In this document: positions 19,663 to 28,760 of the stretch, piece after piece | Numbering within the stretch: position 1 is the stretch's first letter | Layout of the letters: the number at the start of each line of letters is the position of its first letter | DNA from: Clostridium ljungdahlii | GTDB lineage: Bacteria > Bacillota > Clostridia > Clostridiales > Clostridiaceae | NCBI RefSeq assembly: GCF_001636845.1 | Contig: NZ_LITT01000011.1 | Span: 124,001 to 188,000, forward strand | Direction of reading: 5' to 3' | DNA length: 64,000 nt | Made by a program: the position numbers and the translations under genes | The notes under the pieces: generated by a model | Told to the model about the DNA's origin: nothing | Databases searched by the model: none | Seen by the model: the letters and a program-made list of their open reading frames with translations, nothing else

Positions 19663-21087
19663 TTAAAGTTTTTTTAACATTACTGTCAGATTAAATACTT
19701 TATTTTTTATCGAAATATCGATGTCACCAAAGTACTTTCGAGCTACTGTTTGTACATTTTTTAGACCAATACCGTGAATCGATTTATCTGATTTACTTGA
19801 AATTGGAAGCTTTGTAGTATTGTCAAATTTAATTTGCGATTCAAGGCTATTTTTTACATCTATAAAAAATAAATTTTTCTCTTTGCTTGAGGTTATGACA
19901 ATAAAAGGTTTTGATTTCAATGATTGATTTGTACAAGCATCTAAGGCATTTTCCAGCACATTGCTTAGGATAATGCTTATATCAAATACATTCAATTGGA
20001 AGCTTGAGGGAAAAGCAAAATCTGATTCAAATAAAATATTATTTTTCAAAGCTTTTCTATAGAAATCATTTATTATTACATCTGTTATGGAGTTACCAGT
20101 CCCAAATTTAAAATCAAGCTTATTTACAGTATTTGAAATATTGCTAAAGTATTTTTCCATTTCATTGTATTTACCTTCTGTAACTAACCATTTTAAATTA
20201 TTTATATGATTTTTCATGTCATGTTTTATGCTGCGAATACCATTGTACATTTGTTGTATCTGATTAGTGTAATTTTGGAGGTCAGATATCTGATGTTCTA
20301 GAATTATTTTATTTCTTTTTTCTTCATTCAAACTTATCATATTTTGAAATAGCATTGTTGTACCGGCAATTCCCATAAGAGATACTATACCTATAGCAGG
20401 AATTAAAAAAATAAAAAAAGGATATTTATCATAAAGAAAATCTTTTGAATTATTATTAAATGTGGTAAGTATTATTTTCAATATCATAAAACTTATAAGC
20501 TGTGCTGATAAAGCAGGCATAATCAAAAACAAAGTTTCTCTTGTATTAAAATCATAGTTTTTATATATGAATTTTTTAGTTATGTAAACTATTGAAGTAT
20601 ACATTAATATAAAAAATATTAGTAAAAATATAATTCCTATTATAATTTGAATATACCCCATTAAAACAGGGTAGTGTTTAATTAATGAAGGATGGTCTTG
20701 TAAGTAATTTACACTAATAAGCTTAAAAGAGTTTTTTTGTAAAAAATAAAATATGCTGTAGGAGGTTAAAAGACACAATTCTTTAATTGCATAAAATGTA
20801 ACAATTAAAAATACTTTTATTGGAACATTAGTATCATATACTATAGAGATGATGGCAAACATTAGGATTATACCAAGTAAATCCATAAGTATATTGTCTG
20901 TGCTAGGATACATCCAAAAAAATATAATACAGTATGTAAAGTAAACAATAGGAATAATGATATCAGTTTGCCTTCTAATTTTGTCTTTTAAAAAGTTGTG
21001 TAGAAAATAATATAGAAAAATTGAACTAATTAAATATTTTACATTATTCAAAACTTCAAGTGTTATTTTTAGTGAAAATTGATTCAA
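19663..21087 (-). CDS. AgrC-like GHKL sensor histidine kinase
   Basis: A 474-residue membrane kinase. Six or seven hydrophobic segments fill residues 1-245. A coiled coil precedes the dimerisation helix with the phospho-accepting His in SIKHDMKNHINNL. The GHKL ATPase has the N box NVLENALDAC and the G box HGIGLKNV. This layout is that of AgrC/ComD/VirS peptide-pheromone kinases. Its ATGA start overlaps the response-regulator stop by four bases. No agrB/agrD pair lies nearby, so the signal must come from elsewhere. Confidence 0.88.
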   Translation of the reverse strand: MNQFSLKITLEVLNNVKYLISSIFLYYFLHNFLKDKIRRQTDIIIPIVYFTYCIIFFWMYPSTDNILMDLLGIILMFAIISIVYDTNVPIKVFLIVTFYAIKELCLLTSYSIFYFLQKNSFKLISVNYLQDHPSLIKHYPVLMGYIQIIIGIIFLLIFFILMYTSIVYITKKFIYKNYDFNTRETLFLIMPALSAQLISFMILKIILTTFNNNSKDFLYDKYPFFIFLIPAIGIVSLMGIAGTTMLFQNMISLNEEKRNKIILEHQISDLQNYTNQIQQMYNGIRSIKHDMKNHINNLKWLVTEGKYNEMEKYFSNISNTVNKLDFKFGTGNSITDVIINDFYRKALKNNILFESDFAFPSSFQLNVFDISIILSNVLENALDACTNQSLKSKPFIVITSSKEKNLFFIDVKNSLESQIKFDNTTKLPISSKSDKSIHGIGLKNVQTVARKYFGDIDISIKNKVFNLTVMLKKL

Positions 21088-21803
21088 AGGTATATCACCT
21101 CTGTTTTTAAATAACGAAGATAGTTTTTTACAAAATCGTTATATTTATGTTTTGATATTATAAGTTTAATGCCATTTTCAAGTGTAATGCTTGAAGTATC
21201 ATATTCTGTAATGTAAGCCATATTTACAATATATCCACGATGGCATCGAAAGAAGGCACTGCCAAGTTGAGATTCTACGTCATCCATTTTAGCATAATAT
21301 TCTTGAGTGCCATTTTGGGTATACAAAATCACTTTTCGTCTATTACTTTCTACATAGTAAATTTCTTTGAGAAAAACTTTTTTATAGGTGGTCCCAATTT
21401 TTATAAGTATATATTTGTTAGATTTTTCATTTGATTTTTTATACTCTAATACTGCATTTTTTAATACTTCAATAAATTTTCTGCTGTCTATTGGCTTTAG
21501 AAGGTAATGAAATGCATGCACATCAAAAGCATCATATACATACCTATCAAATCCAGTTACAAATATTAATATGGATCTGCACAATTCATTTTCACTGTTT
21601 CTAATTTTTTTTGCAGTAGTTATACCATCTAAATTGTTCATTTCAATATCTAGAAATATTATGTCATGTCTTATTTTTGATTTAAATAGATCTTTACCTG
21701 AAATATATTCTTTAACATCACAGGAAATTTTCTGTGATAGTATTAATGATTTTATGTAATCTCTTGTGCTTTTTTCATCATCGCAAATTGCTATATTTAA
21801 CAT
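21084..21803 (-). CDS. LytTR-family response regulator (AgrA-like)
   Basis: A 239-residue regulator. Residues 1-120 form a receiver domain (acidic pocket ICDDE, phospho-acceptor Asp in IIFLDIEMNNLDG, Lys in LLKPID). Residues about 135-235 form a LytTR DNA-binding domain (EIYYVESNRRKVILYT, FFRCHRGYIVNMAYI). It is the first gene of the two-component unit and overlaps the kinase start. LytTR proteins bind paired short repeats upstream of targets; none were confidently located here. Confidence 0.92.
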   Translation of the reverse strand: MLNIAICDDEKSTRDYIKSLILSQKISCDVKEYISGKDLFKSKIRHDIIFLDIEMNNLDGITTAKKIRNSENELCRSILIFVTGFDRYVYDAFDVHAFHYLLKPIDSRKFIEVLKNAVLEYKKSNEKSNKYILIKIGTTYKKVFLKEIYYVESNRRKVILYTQNGTQEYYAKMDDVESQLGSAFFRCHRGYIVNMAYITEYDTSSITLENGIKLIISKHKYNDFVKNYLRYLKTEVIYL

Positions 21804-21914
21804 TGTTTTTCATGCACTCCTCTATTGCACTATCGAAACAAAAAATATATACTTTAACAAAATGTAATAAATGAACATTTTTTTGTAATGAAATTTTTGA
21901 TAAAATGAAAATTA

Positions 21915-22280
21915 TTACCCACCAATGTTATCCCAGTGCTCATAGGCTTCATTGAGCTCCATAAATGCATTTGCTTTGTTTCTTGTGGCAATTGCACCTT
22001 GCAGTCGTGCTACATTCATGGTAAATGAATCAATCTCATCTTTTTCTGCACTAAATTGCACTCTAGTGACCACTTTCTTCCATGCATTTAACAATTGATC
22101 ACTTTTCTTGTATGCATCATCCCATTTATTATTTTTTACATCTTCCATAACTAGCTGAATACACTTAGGTACGTTATCATTTTTGGTCAAAGGCTTTTTT
22201 AAAAAATTATCGCTAATCATCACTAATACAAATAAAGTTAATGTTACTATAGGAATGGTTTTAACTAAAAAATTTCTCAT
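21915..22280 (-). CDS. DUF4363-type membrane-anchored protein
   Basis: A 121-residue protein with one N-terminal membrane anchor (about 9-27) and a helical external domain (VMEDVKNNKWDDAYKKSDQLLNAWKKV). The pattern is that of DUF4363, often paired with DUF421/YetF genes in spore formers. It follows the DUF421 gene by 14 bases in the same orientation. Function unknown. Confidence 0.75.
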   Translation of the reverse strand: MRNFLVKTIPIVTLTLFVLVMISDNFLKKPLTKNDNVPKCIQLVMEDVKNNKWDDAYKKSDQLLNAWKKVVTRVQFSAEKDEIDSFTMNVARLQGAIATRNKANAFMELNEAYEHWDNIGG

Positions 22281-22294
22281 ATAATAGCTCCTCC

Positions 22295-23023
22295 TTAATA
22301 AGGTCCTTTATAATCGCCAATATCGGTTATCTTGACCATATGGTCATCGTATTTATCTACATAAAGAGATCCAGCAGGATTTAAAGTGGCTAGAAAAACA
22401 TCGGAAATATTATTGATTTTTTGTAATTTTAATTGGTGCATAAGCCATTGCTTGGTTTTATTTAGTTGTTTAAGATTTTGTTCAATGAGTATTCCATCAT
22501 AAATGAGTTCTGTGCTTATACCTGATGCTTTTTTAGAAATATTCATGTCTTTGGCTGTTACAGGTTCACATTCAGGTTTTTTAAGTACAGAAAGTTGTCC
22601 GTTAGGTTCAAGAATGGCAAAATCAACATCTGATAAATCAAATACATCTTTATTTCTTAAAAGCTCCATAAGATCAGATACTGTATATTTCATTTGCCTC
22701 AAAGTATCTTCCATTATTTTACCATTCATTATAACTATAGTGGGTTCACCACCTATATATTTTGCCGCATATCGCCATTTTATTGTTATATACTCCATTA
22801 AATAACTTAAAGCTGCCCAGCAAAATAAACCTACCCAATGAGGCCAAGCTCTGCTTGATAGATCTGTAGTGAGGCTTGCAGCAATAGATCCTATTGTAAT
22901 ACCTACTACATAATCAAAAAACGTTAACTGACTTATTTGCTGTTTACCTAATATCTTTGCAAAGATAAGTAAAGTAAAAAAAGCAATAATAGAACGTACT
23001 AAAACAACTAATCCTTCATTCAA
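22295..23023 (-). CDS. DUF421/YetF-family membrane protein
   Basis: A 242-residue protein with three N-terminal membrane helices (ILGKQQISQLTFFDYVVGITIGSIAA is the family core) and two small cytoplasmic domains (PTIVIMNGKI..., ...TELIYDGILIEQNL). YetF-type proteins are linked to spore and envelope functions. AGGAGG lies just before ATG. It leads a two-gene unit with the DUF4363 gene. Confidence 0.88.
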   Translation of the reverse strand: MNEGLVVLVRSIIAFFTLLIFAKILGKQQISQLTFFDYVVGITIGSIAASLTTDLSSRAWPHWVGLFCWAALSYLMEYITIKWRYAAKYIGGEPTIVIMNGKIMEDTLRQMKYTVSDLMELLRNKDVFDLSDVDFAILEPNGQLSVLKKPECEPVTAKDMNISKKASGISTELIYDGILIEQNLKQLNKTKQWLMHQLKLQKINNISDVFLATLNPAGSLYVDKYDDHMVKITDIGDYKGPY

Positions 23024-23050
23024 TGTTATTTTCCTCCTGTGTTACTATTC

Positions 23051-23297
23051 TTTATCCGATCGCTGCCATTGCTAACACCCCCATCGCACACAGTGAAAGC
23101 GACTATCACCAAATCAAAGATTTGGGATATCTGCTTTTCTATCAAAGTGGAGGATAAGCACTGCTACGCGCCTGGATAAGTTCTTCCCCTAAAGGATAAC
23201 GTATTCTAAGTGCTAAAGACACTAAGAATACTGTTAATAAGGTTCGGCTGGAGAAAGTCATCCTTATAAGCAAACTCCATATGAACCTAAGAATCAC
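23051..23297. repeat. Dispersed structured repeat, long copy
   Basis: About 247 bases that recur at 48746-48956. It begins TTTATCCGAT and contains several hairpins: GTATTCT with AGAATAC enclosing GTGC/GCAC, and GGTTC with GAACC enclosing TGGAG/CTCCA. This copy has an extra hairpin (CCAAATC / GATTTGG) absent from the other. Stems are kept despite base changes, as in a structured RNA or transposon end. It lacks any ORF. Confidence 0.75.
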
Positions 23298-23452
23298 TTG
23301 ATATAAAGGGTGATAATTTTTAATATTCTAAAACTATTTATATAGTAGTTATTATCCGATATAAGTTGAATTTTATTCTGTTTCTGTGGAAAAAGGTTTA
23401 TTGTATTTTAGATATAGTTGTACCCCTAATTATTAGATTAATTGTTTATTAG

Positions 23453-23481
23453 TTGACTTTTTTCAATATTTATCATATTAT
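23453..23481 (+). promoter_or_regulatory. Promoter of the DUF3870 gene
   Basis: TTGACT (23453-23458) and TATTAT (23476-23481) are separated by 17 bases, about 60 bases before the ATG at 23540. Confidence 0.6.
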
Positions 23482-23539
23482 ATACATAATAGCTAACAAT
23501 TAATAATTGAACTTAATTTTCAGTTAATGAGATGATTTT

Positions 23540-23866
23540 ATGTATATGGAAAATACGGTATATATAGTGGGCAATGCAAAAACTAATGAGGATAATGCCA
23601 TTACCATTAAATTTAATTCTTTTTACATAGGTTTTGTAGTAGATTTAAGTACAGATAAAATAATTGATTTAAATTCATCTTCTACTTTAAGAACTACGGA
23701 TGAATTTATAAGATCTCTTTTAATAGGTAGAAACCTTAGGATATTTGATGATAAACTAAAAGAAGAAGTTATAAAAAGATACCATGGTTCATCTCAAAAA
23801 GCCATTATTGTAGCTTACAGAGATGGAGTTAAGAAATATAATGAAGTGAAAAAAAAATATTTTTAA
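23540..23866 (+). CDS. DUF3870-type protein
   Basis: A 108-residue soluble protein: NTVYIVGNAKTNEDNAIT, GFVVDLSTDKIIDLNSSSTL, and a terminal YHGSSQKAIIVAYRDGVKKY. These blocks match my recall of DUF3870, a small family of unknown function near metabolic genes in Clostridia. It is followed by a strong terminator, so it appears monocistronic. Confidence 0.72.
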   Translation: MYMENTVYIVGNAKTNEDNAITIKFNSFYIGFVVDLSTDKIIDLNSSSTLRTTDEFIRSLLIGRNLRIFDDKLKEEVIKRYHGSSQKAIIVAYRDGVKKYNEVKKKYF

Positions 23867-23916
23867 ATTACTGTTTTGTTTATGGTAAATAAGTTACCCT
23901 TATTTTAAAGTGAATG

Positions 23917-23961
23917 AAAGCCAGTAAAAGCAATGTTAATATGCTTTTGCGGGCTTTTTTT
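23917..23961 (+). terminator. Intrinsic terminator after the DUF3870 gene
   Basis: AAAGCC-GTAAAAGCA pairs with TGCTTTT-GGCTTT, with a T7 run completing the right arm. Confidence 0.85.
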
Positions 23962-23987
23962 GTATTAATTTCAAGGAGGTTCTCTAA

Positions 23988-25064
23988 ATGAAAATAAGAG
24001 ATATAAAAATAAAAAGAATATCCGTTCCGCTGGAGACGCCATTTAAAACAGCACTCCGTACTGTGGAAAGGGTAGAAGATATTATAGTTGAAATATACAC
24101 AGATACAGGAAATATTGGCTTTGGAGAAGCCCCACCTACTGGAGTCATAACGGGAGATACAACTGGATCTATAATAGGAGCCATAGAAGATCATATAAAG
24201 AAATCAATTATAGGCATGGAAATAGAAAATTTTGAGTCAATAATACAAAAGTTGAATGGATGCATTGTAAAAAACACTAGTGCAAAAGCTGCAGTGGACA
24301 TAGCACTTTATGATTTATATGGTCAGTTATATAAAGCACCATTGTATAAGCTTTTGGGTGGGTTTAGAAAAGAAATAACAACAGATATAACTATAAGTGT
24401 AAATGAACCCGAAGAAATGGTAAAAGACAGTATAGATGCTATAAAAAGAGGATATAAAACTTTAAAAATAAAGGTAGGTAAAGATTCTAAAAAAGATCTG
24501 GAAAGAATGAAAGCTATAAGACAGGCTATAGGATATGATATTGACCTTAGAATAGATGCAAATCAAGGATGGAAGCCTAAAGAAGCAGTAAAAGTATTAA
24601 GAGAAATGGAAGATGCAGGACTTAACATTGAGTTTGTGGAGCAGCCTGTTATAGCACACGATATAGATGGATTAAAGTTTGTTACAGACAACGTATCCAT
24701 ACCAGTTTTAGCAGATGAGAGTATATTTTCACCAATGGATGCCTTAAATGTTCTAGAAAGAAAAGCAGCAGATTTAATAAATATAAAACTCATGAAAACA
24801 GGTGGAATATACAATGCATTAAAGATATGTTCTTTAGCAGAAATACATGGAATTGAGTGTATGATAGGGTGCATGTTGGAGGCAAAAGTAAGTGTAACAG
24901 CTGCAGTTCACCTAGCTTGTGCAAAGAGTATTATAACTAAAATTGATTTGGATGGCCCTGTTTTATGTAGAGAAGATCCAATAAATGGTGGGGCAATATT
25001 CAATGAAAGCAAAATAACACTTACAGATAAACCTGGACTTGGAATAGAATCTATTAATTATTAA
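23988..25064 (+). CDS. L-Ala-D/L-Glu (dipeptide) epimerase
   Basis: A 358-residue enolase-superfamily enzyme of the muconate-lactonising group. The KxK pair is in TLKIKVGKD, the metal ligands are Asp (RIDANQGW), Glu (VEQPV) and Asp (LADES), and the opposite lysine is in NIKLMKTGG. It inverts the alpha carbon of L-Ala-D-Glu and similar dipeptides from peptidoglycan turnover. A GGAGG site precedes ATG. An amino-acid permease and a serine hydrolase follow, supporting a cell-wall peptide salvage unit. Exact dipeptide specificity is inferred. Confidence 0.88.
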   Translation: MKIRDIKIKRISVPLETPFKTALRTVERVEDIIVEIYTDTGNIGFGEAPPTGVITGDTTGSIIGAIEDHIKKSIIGMEIENFESIIQKLNGCIVKNTSAKAAVDIALYDLYGQLYKAPLYKLLGGFRKEITTDITISVNEPEEMVKDSIDAIKRGYKTLKIKVGKDSKKDLERMKAIRQAIGYDIDLRIDANQGWKPKEAVKVLREMEDAGLNIEFVEQPVIAHDIDGLKFVTDNVSIPVLADESIFSPMDALNVLERKAADLINIKLMKTGGIYNALKICSLAEIHGIECMIGCMLEAKVSVTAAVHLACAKSIITKIDLDGPVLCREDPINGGAIFNESKITLTDKPGLGIESINY

Positions 25065-25146
25065 TAAGTTAAAATGAAGCTCTTAGATTAAATTTCTAGG
25101 GACTTCTATATCAATATTATATTTTAATAAATTTAGGAGGGGAAAA

Positions 25147-26646
25147 ATGGGTACAAACAATTTAAAAAAACTGTCGCTTGTAGCACTAATTTTAATGATT
25201 TTTACCGAAGTATTTGGCTTTGCTAACATGCCAAGAGCATTTCTCCTTATGGGATATTCATCTATTCCATGGTATATAATATCAGGAATAGCATTCTTTA
25301 TTCCATATGCATTTATGATGGCTGAATTTGGTTCTGCATTTAAAGATGAAAAAGGTGGAATTTATTCATGGATGAATAGATCTGTAGGACCTAAATATGC
25401 TTTTGAAGCAACATTTATGTGGTATGCTTCATATGTTGTTTTAATAGTTGATATGTGTTCTCTTATATGGATTCCGCTTTCAAATCTAATATTTGGGAAA
25501 GATGTGACAGCTAGTTGGGGATTTTGGGGACTTAAATCTACCCAAGTTATAGGAATTTTTAGTATTATTTTTATAGTAGCCATAACATTTATAGCTACCA
25601 AGGGATTGAAAGACATTTCAAAAGTTACCTCAATTGGTGGTACTGCAGTTATGTTGTTGAATGTCTTTTTGATTATAGGAGCTGTAATTGTACTCATAGC
25701 AAGCCATGGACATCTTGCACAGCCTCTTAGTTTCACAGTATCTCCTAATCCCAAATACGGTAGTTCTCTTTCAATTTTATCATTTATAGTATTTGCCATA
25801 TTTGCTTATGGTGGAATTGAAGTTGTAGCAGGACTTGTAGATCAGACTGAAAAACCTGAAAAAAATTTCGCAAAAGGAATGGCTATATCTGCAATAGTTA
25901 TAACGCTGGGATATTCTATAGGCATATTTATGTGTGGTATATTCACAAATTGGAAACAGGTACTTTCAAACCCAGATGTTCATTTAGCTAATGTTGCATA
26001 TGTTATAATGCAAAACTTAGGTTACCAGTTAGGAGTTAGCTTTAATTTAAGCCAATCTGCAGCACTTACATTAGGTGCCTGGATAGCAAGATTTGTTGGA
26101 CTATCAATGTTCCTTGCACTGACAGGAAGTATCATAACTGTATTATATGGTCCGCTCAAACAGATAATAGAAGGTACTCCAAAAGGGTTATTCCCTGAAA
26201 AACTGACAGAAATGAAAGATGATATGCCTAAAAATGCAATGTGGGCACAGTGTATTATAATCGTTTTGTTTTTAGTACTACTTACAGTTGGTGGAGAAGG
26301 AGCATCCAAGTTTTTTAATATAGTTGTAAGTATGACAAACGTAGCATTGACAATTCCATATATGTTTATAGCAGGAGCTTTTGTTCCGTTTAAGAAGAAA
26401 AAGGAAATTAATAAACCATTTATAATTTTTAAAGGATACAAATCATCATTGATTTGGGAAATAGTTGTTGTATTTACCATAGGATTTGCAAATTTATTTA
26501 CAATAATTGCTCCAGCATTTCAAGGTGATATGCAAAGCACCATATGGATGGTTGTAGGTCCTATAGTTTTCTCAATTGCAGCATTTGTAATGTACTCCAA
26601 TTATGAAAAAAAGAATAAAGTTTCAAAACAAAAAGTAGAAAATTAG
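25147..26646 (+). CDS. APC-superfamily amino-acid permease (YjeM-like)
   Basis: A 499-residue transporter with about twelve membrane helices. The start LVALILMIFTEVFGFANMPRAF and EKGGIYSWMNRSVGP are typical of the glutamate/GABA branch that includes YjeM. An AGGAGG site lies before ATG. Between the dipeptide epimerase and a serine hydrolase, it may import amino acids or dipeptides for the same salvage route. Confidence 0.86.
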   Translation: MGTNNLKKLSLVALILMIFTEVFGFANMPRAFLLMGYSSIPWYIISGIAFFIPYAFMMAEFGSAFKDEKGGIYSWMNRSVGPKYAFEATFMWYASYVVLIVDMCSLIWIPLSNLIFGKDVTASWGFWGLKSTQVIGIFSIIFIVAITFIATKGLKDISKVTSIGGTAVMLLNVFLIIGAVIVLIASHGHLAQPLSFTVSPNPKYGSSLSILSFIVFAIFAYGGIEVVAGLVDQTEKPEKNFAKGMAISAIVITLGYSIGIFMCGIFTNWKQVLSNPDVHLANVAYVIMQNLGYQLGVSFNLSQSAALTLGAWIARFVGLSMFLALTGSIITVLYGPLKQIIEGTPKGLFPEKLTEMKDDMPKNAMWAQCIIIVLFLVLLTVGGEGASKFFNIVVSMTNVALTIPYMFIAGAFVPFKKKKEINKPFIIFKGYKSSLIWEIVVVFTIGFANLFTIIAPAFQGDMQSTIWMVVGPIVFSIAAFVMYSNYEKKNKVSKQKVEN

Positions 26647-26658
26647 GAGGTATAAGAT

Positions 26659-27432
26659 ATGCTGTATGAAAAAATATTAGCTGCAATAGATTTAAAAAAA
26701 TTAAATTGTTCTTTTGTGATAGAAAATCTTAAAACAGGAGAAAAAATTGCCTATAATGAAAATATGGTGGTGCCTTCTGCAAGTCTTATAAAGATACCAA
26801 TAATGATGGAGATATTGAATCAGGTTAAAGAAGGAAAACTTTCACTTAAACAGAGAATAACAGTAGAGGACAATGTAAAAGTACCTTTTAGCATACTTAA
26901 TCTTTTAGAAACTGGTAATAGCTATACTCTAAAAGATGTAATAACCCTGATGATAATTCAAAGTGATAATACGGCTGCAAACATACTGATGGATCTTGCA
27001 GGTATGGACAATGTAAATAATTATATTAAAAATTTAAAAATAAAAAATACAGTACTTCAGAGAAAAATGATGGATTCAAAGGCAAGAAAAGAGGGCAGGG
27101 AAAATAAAACTACTGCTGCTGATATGGCAAAATTTTTTGAAATTATCTATAAAGGTGAAAAGGCTGAGGAATCCTACAGCATCCTTATGAAAGATATATT
27201 GACTAACCAGCTGGATAACAGTGTTATGAGATTGAGCATACCGGATGATACAGTTATTGCCCACAAAACAGGAGATTTATATGGAATAAGCCATGATGCA
27301 GGTATAGTATATCTTCCTAATGTTGATTATATTTTTTGCGGACTTACATGGGATGCTGTTACAAATAATTTTGCCAGAGAAACAATTGGAAAGATTTCTA
27401 AAATAGCTTATGATTATTTCATATCTTTATAA
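26659..27432 (+). CDS. Class A beta-lactamase-like serine hydrolase
   Basis: A 257-residue penicillin-binding-fold protein. SLIK is the SxxK nucleophile motif, SDN is intact in IIQSDNTAAN, and KTG is in AHKTGDLYG. The class A omega-loop ExxxN is not clearly present, and no signal peptide is visible. This argues for a cytosolic peptidase or esterase on muropeptide products rather than a true resistance enzyme. It is 12 bases after the permease, the last gene of the unit. Confidence 0.8.
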   Translation: MLYEKILAAIDLKKLNCSFVIENLKTGEKIAYNENMVVPSASLIKIPIMMEILNQVKEGKLSLKQRITVEDNVKVPFSILNLLETGNSYTLKDVITLMIIQSDNTAANILMDLAGMDNVNNYIKNLKIKNTVLQRKMMDSKARKEGRENKTTAADMAKFFEIIYKGEKAEESYSILMKDILTNQLDNSVMRLSIPDDTVIAHKTGDLYGISHDAGIVYLPNVDYIFCGLTWDAVTNNFARETIGKISKIAYDYFISL

Positions 27433-27472
27433 TAGGATGTTAAAGGATAATGGACTGTAAAATATGAATATT

Positions 27473-27513
27473 AAAAAGGACCTGTATTTTAAAATGTGGT
27501 ACAGGTCCTTTTT
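27473..27513. terminator. Bidirectional terminator
   Basis: AAAAAGGACCTGTA (27473-27486) is perfectly inverted at 27500-27513. It lies between convergent genes and has T tracts on both strands. Confidence 0.9.
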
Positions 27514-27534
27514 AAAAGCAATATAATAGCTAAA

Positions 27535-28095
27535 TTATAGATGTTCTTCCCACCAGCCTAAGGCAACATCAGTTTTAATATGCTGGCTGCCAGGAGAGTG
27601 TAGATATACGATAAGAGAGCCTCTTGGAGGGATTATGATTTTACCATAATAATTTCCGACTACTGTGGAATTTGCTTCTGCAATTCTATTAAATAAACTT
27701 ATGCCACTGGAAGGTAAGTGTTTTACACGTTGTGCGAAACCTAATAAAATATTCGAAGTCGGTAAAGGATATATGGTAGTATTTGCAGGGGATACATAGG
27801 GGGATATAGAAGTTCTACCAATGGGTTCAGAATTTAGCCATAGTTCTGATCTAAAAGGTGTATTAGACGTATTTGACACTGTAAAGGTATTTATATATAA
27901 TTTAACATCTGAATCCTCTGGGTTCATCAAGCCTCCCCAGGCATTTAAATTACGTTCTAGAATTAGAAATGGGGTATGACCCATAAAATATTTCCCTTTA
28001 AAAGATTCATATACACGGTAGGGTAGGTTTACTACTTTAGTTGGTTTATTATAATGATTTATGGTATCGGAATTTAAAATATTTTCATTTTCCAT
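27535..28095 (-). CDS. DUF6143-type protein
   Basis: A 186-residue soluble protein rich in beta-type segments (SELWLNSEPIGRTSISPYVSP, VVGNYYGKIIIPPRGSLIVYL, DVALGWWEEHL). I recall this pattern from DUF6143 proteins of spore-forming Firmicutes, possibly structural or spore associated. An AGGAGGT site precedes ATG. It is monocistronic and convergent with the salvage unit. Function unknown. Confidence 0.6.
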   Translation of the reverse strand: MENENILNSDTINHYNKPTKVVNLPYRVYESFKGKYFMGHTPFLILERNLNAWGGLMNPEDSDVKLYINTFTVSNTSNTPFRSELWLNSEPIGRTSISPYVSPANTTIYPLPTSNILLGFAQRVKHLPSSGISLFNRIAEANSTVVGNYYGKIIIPPRGSLIVYLHSPGSQHIKTDVALGWWEEHL

Positions 28096-28306
28096 AAATA
28101 TGACCTCCTAGCATTTAGTATTATTTTATGTGAATATAGCTATAGAAGTGTACCATTTGTACAAGATTTCAATAAATGGTGTAGTTCACTTATTTCTTTT
28201 AGTATAAAAAATGCCAAAAATATGAACAAAAATAGAGTTTCTATGTATTGAATTGTAAAATATCCACTAAAAGAATAAAATTATAATAAAAAATGCAAAA
28301 AAATAA
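28096..28306. other. AT-rich region upstream of the adhE1 promoter
   Basis: Holds the minus-strand start region of the DUF6143-type gene. No further gene or strong structure is seen. Confidence 0.4.
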
Positions 28307-28338
28307 TTGACAAGATATAAATAATTATGCATAATTAT
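28307..28338 (+). promoter_or_regulatory. adhE1 promoter with palindromic operator
   Basis: TTGACA (28307-28312), 17 bases, CATAAT (28330-28335). The perfect 18-base palindrome ATAATTATGCATAATTAT (28321-28338) covers the -10 box. Transcription from here would give a leader of about 420 bases before the adhE1 ATG. Confidence 0.65.
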
Positions 28339-28341
28339 ATC

Positions 28342-28760
28342 ATGATAACAATTAGTTAAGCATAATTACACATATGTGAATATAAAATGACATCTTAGAA
28401 GCATATCTTTCGTTAGTAATAATATAATTTCCTTTAGAAGAAAATGATTTATTTAAAATAAATAGTGTAATGATTTTTTATAATTTTCGGAAAATTGCCA
28501 AATTTAGCGTCCTAGGCATGGTAAAATTAGCTTGAATAAGTGCCTACTATTATTTATTGATACATAGAGAATTCTACTCTTTGCATTTTATCTAACATCA
28601 AGGAGTTTATTTGTCACAAAATATGTAAAAATAAGACAAAGATGTCAGGAAATTCTATGATATAAATTTTGTAAACATAATAAATTAGCTTTGATAAGAT
28701 TGGAACAATGATAGTTAATACTCAGAATTGCCAAAATTAGGAAAGAGGTGTCGTTAATTA
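28342..28760 (+). promoter_or_regulatory. Long adhE1 leader
   Basis: About 420 untranslated bases. A hairpin TAGGCA (28513-28518) / TGCCTA (28541-28546) and a short AATTTTC/GGAAAATT stem are visible. The string ATTGCCAAA recurs at about 28494 and 28727. No known riboswitch was recognised. The length alone suggests post-transcriptional control or additional promoters. Confidence 0.4.

Noticed and set aside
28590-28720. Possible Rex binding sites before adhE1
   Set aside because: TTGTCACAAAA and TTGTAAACATAA only partly match TTGTTAA-N4-TTAACAA. No convincing full site was found.
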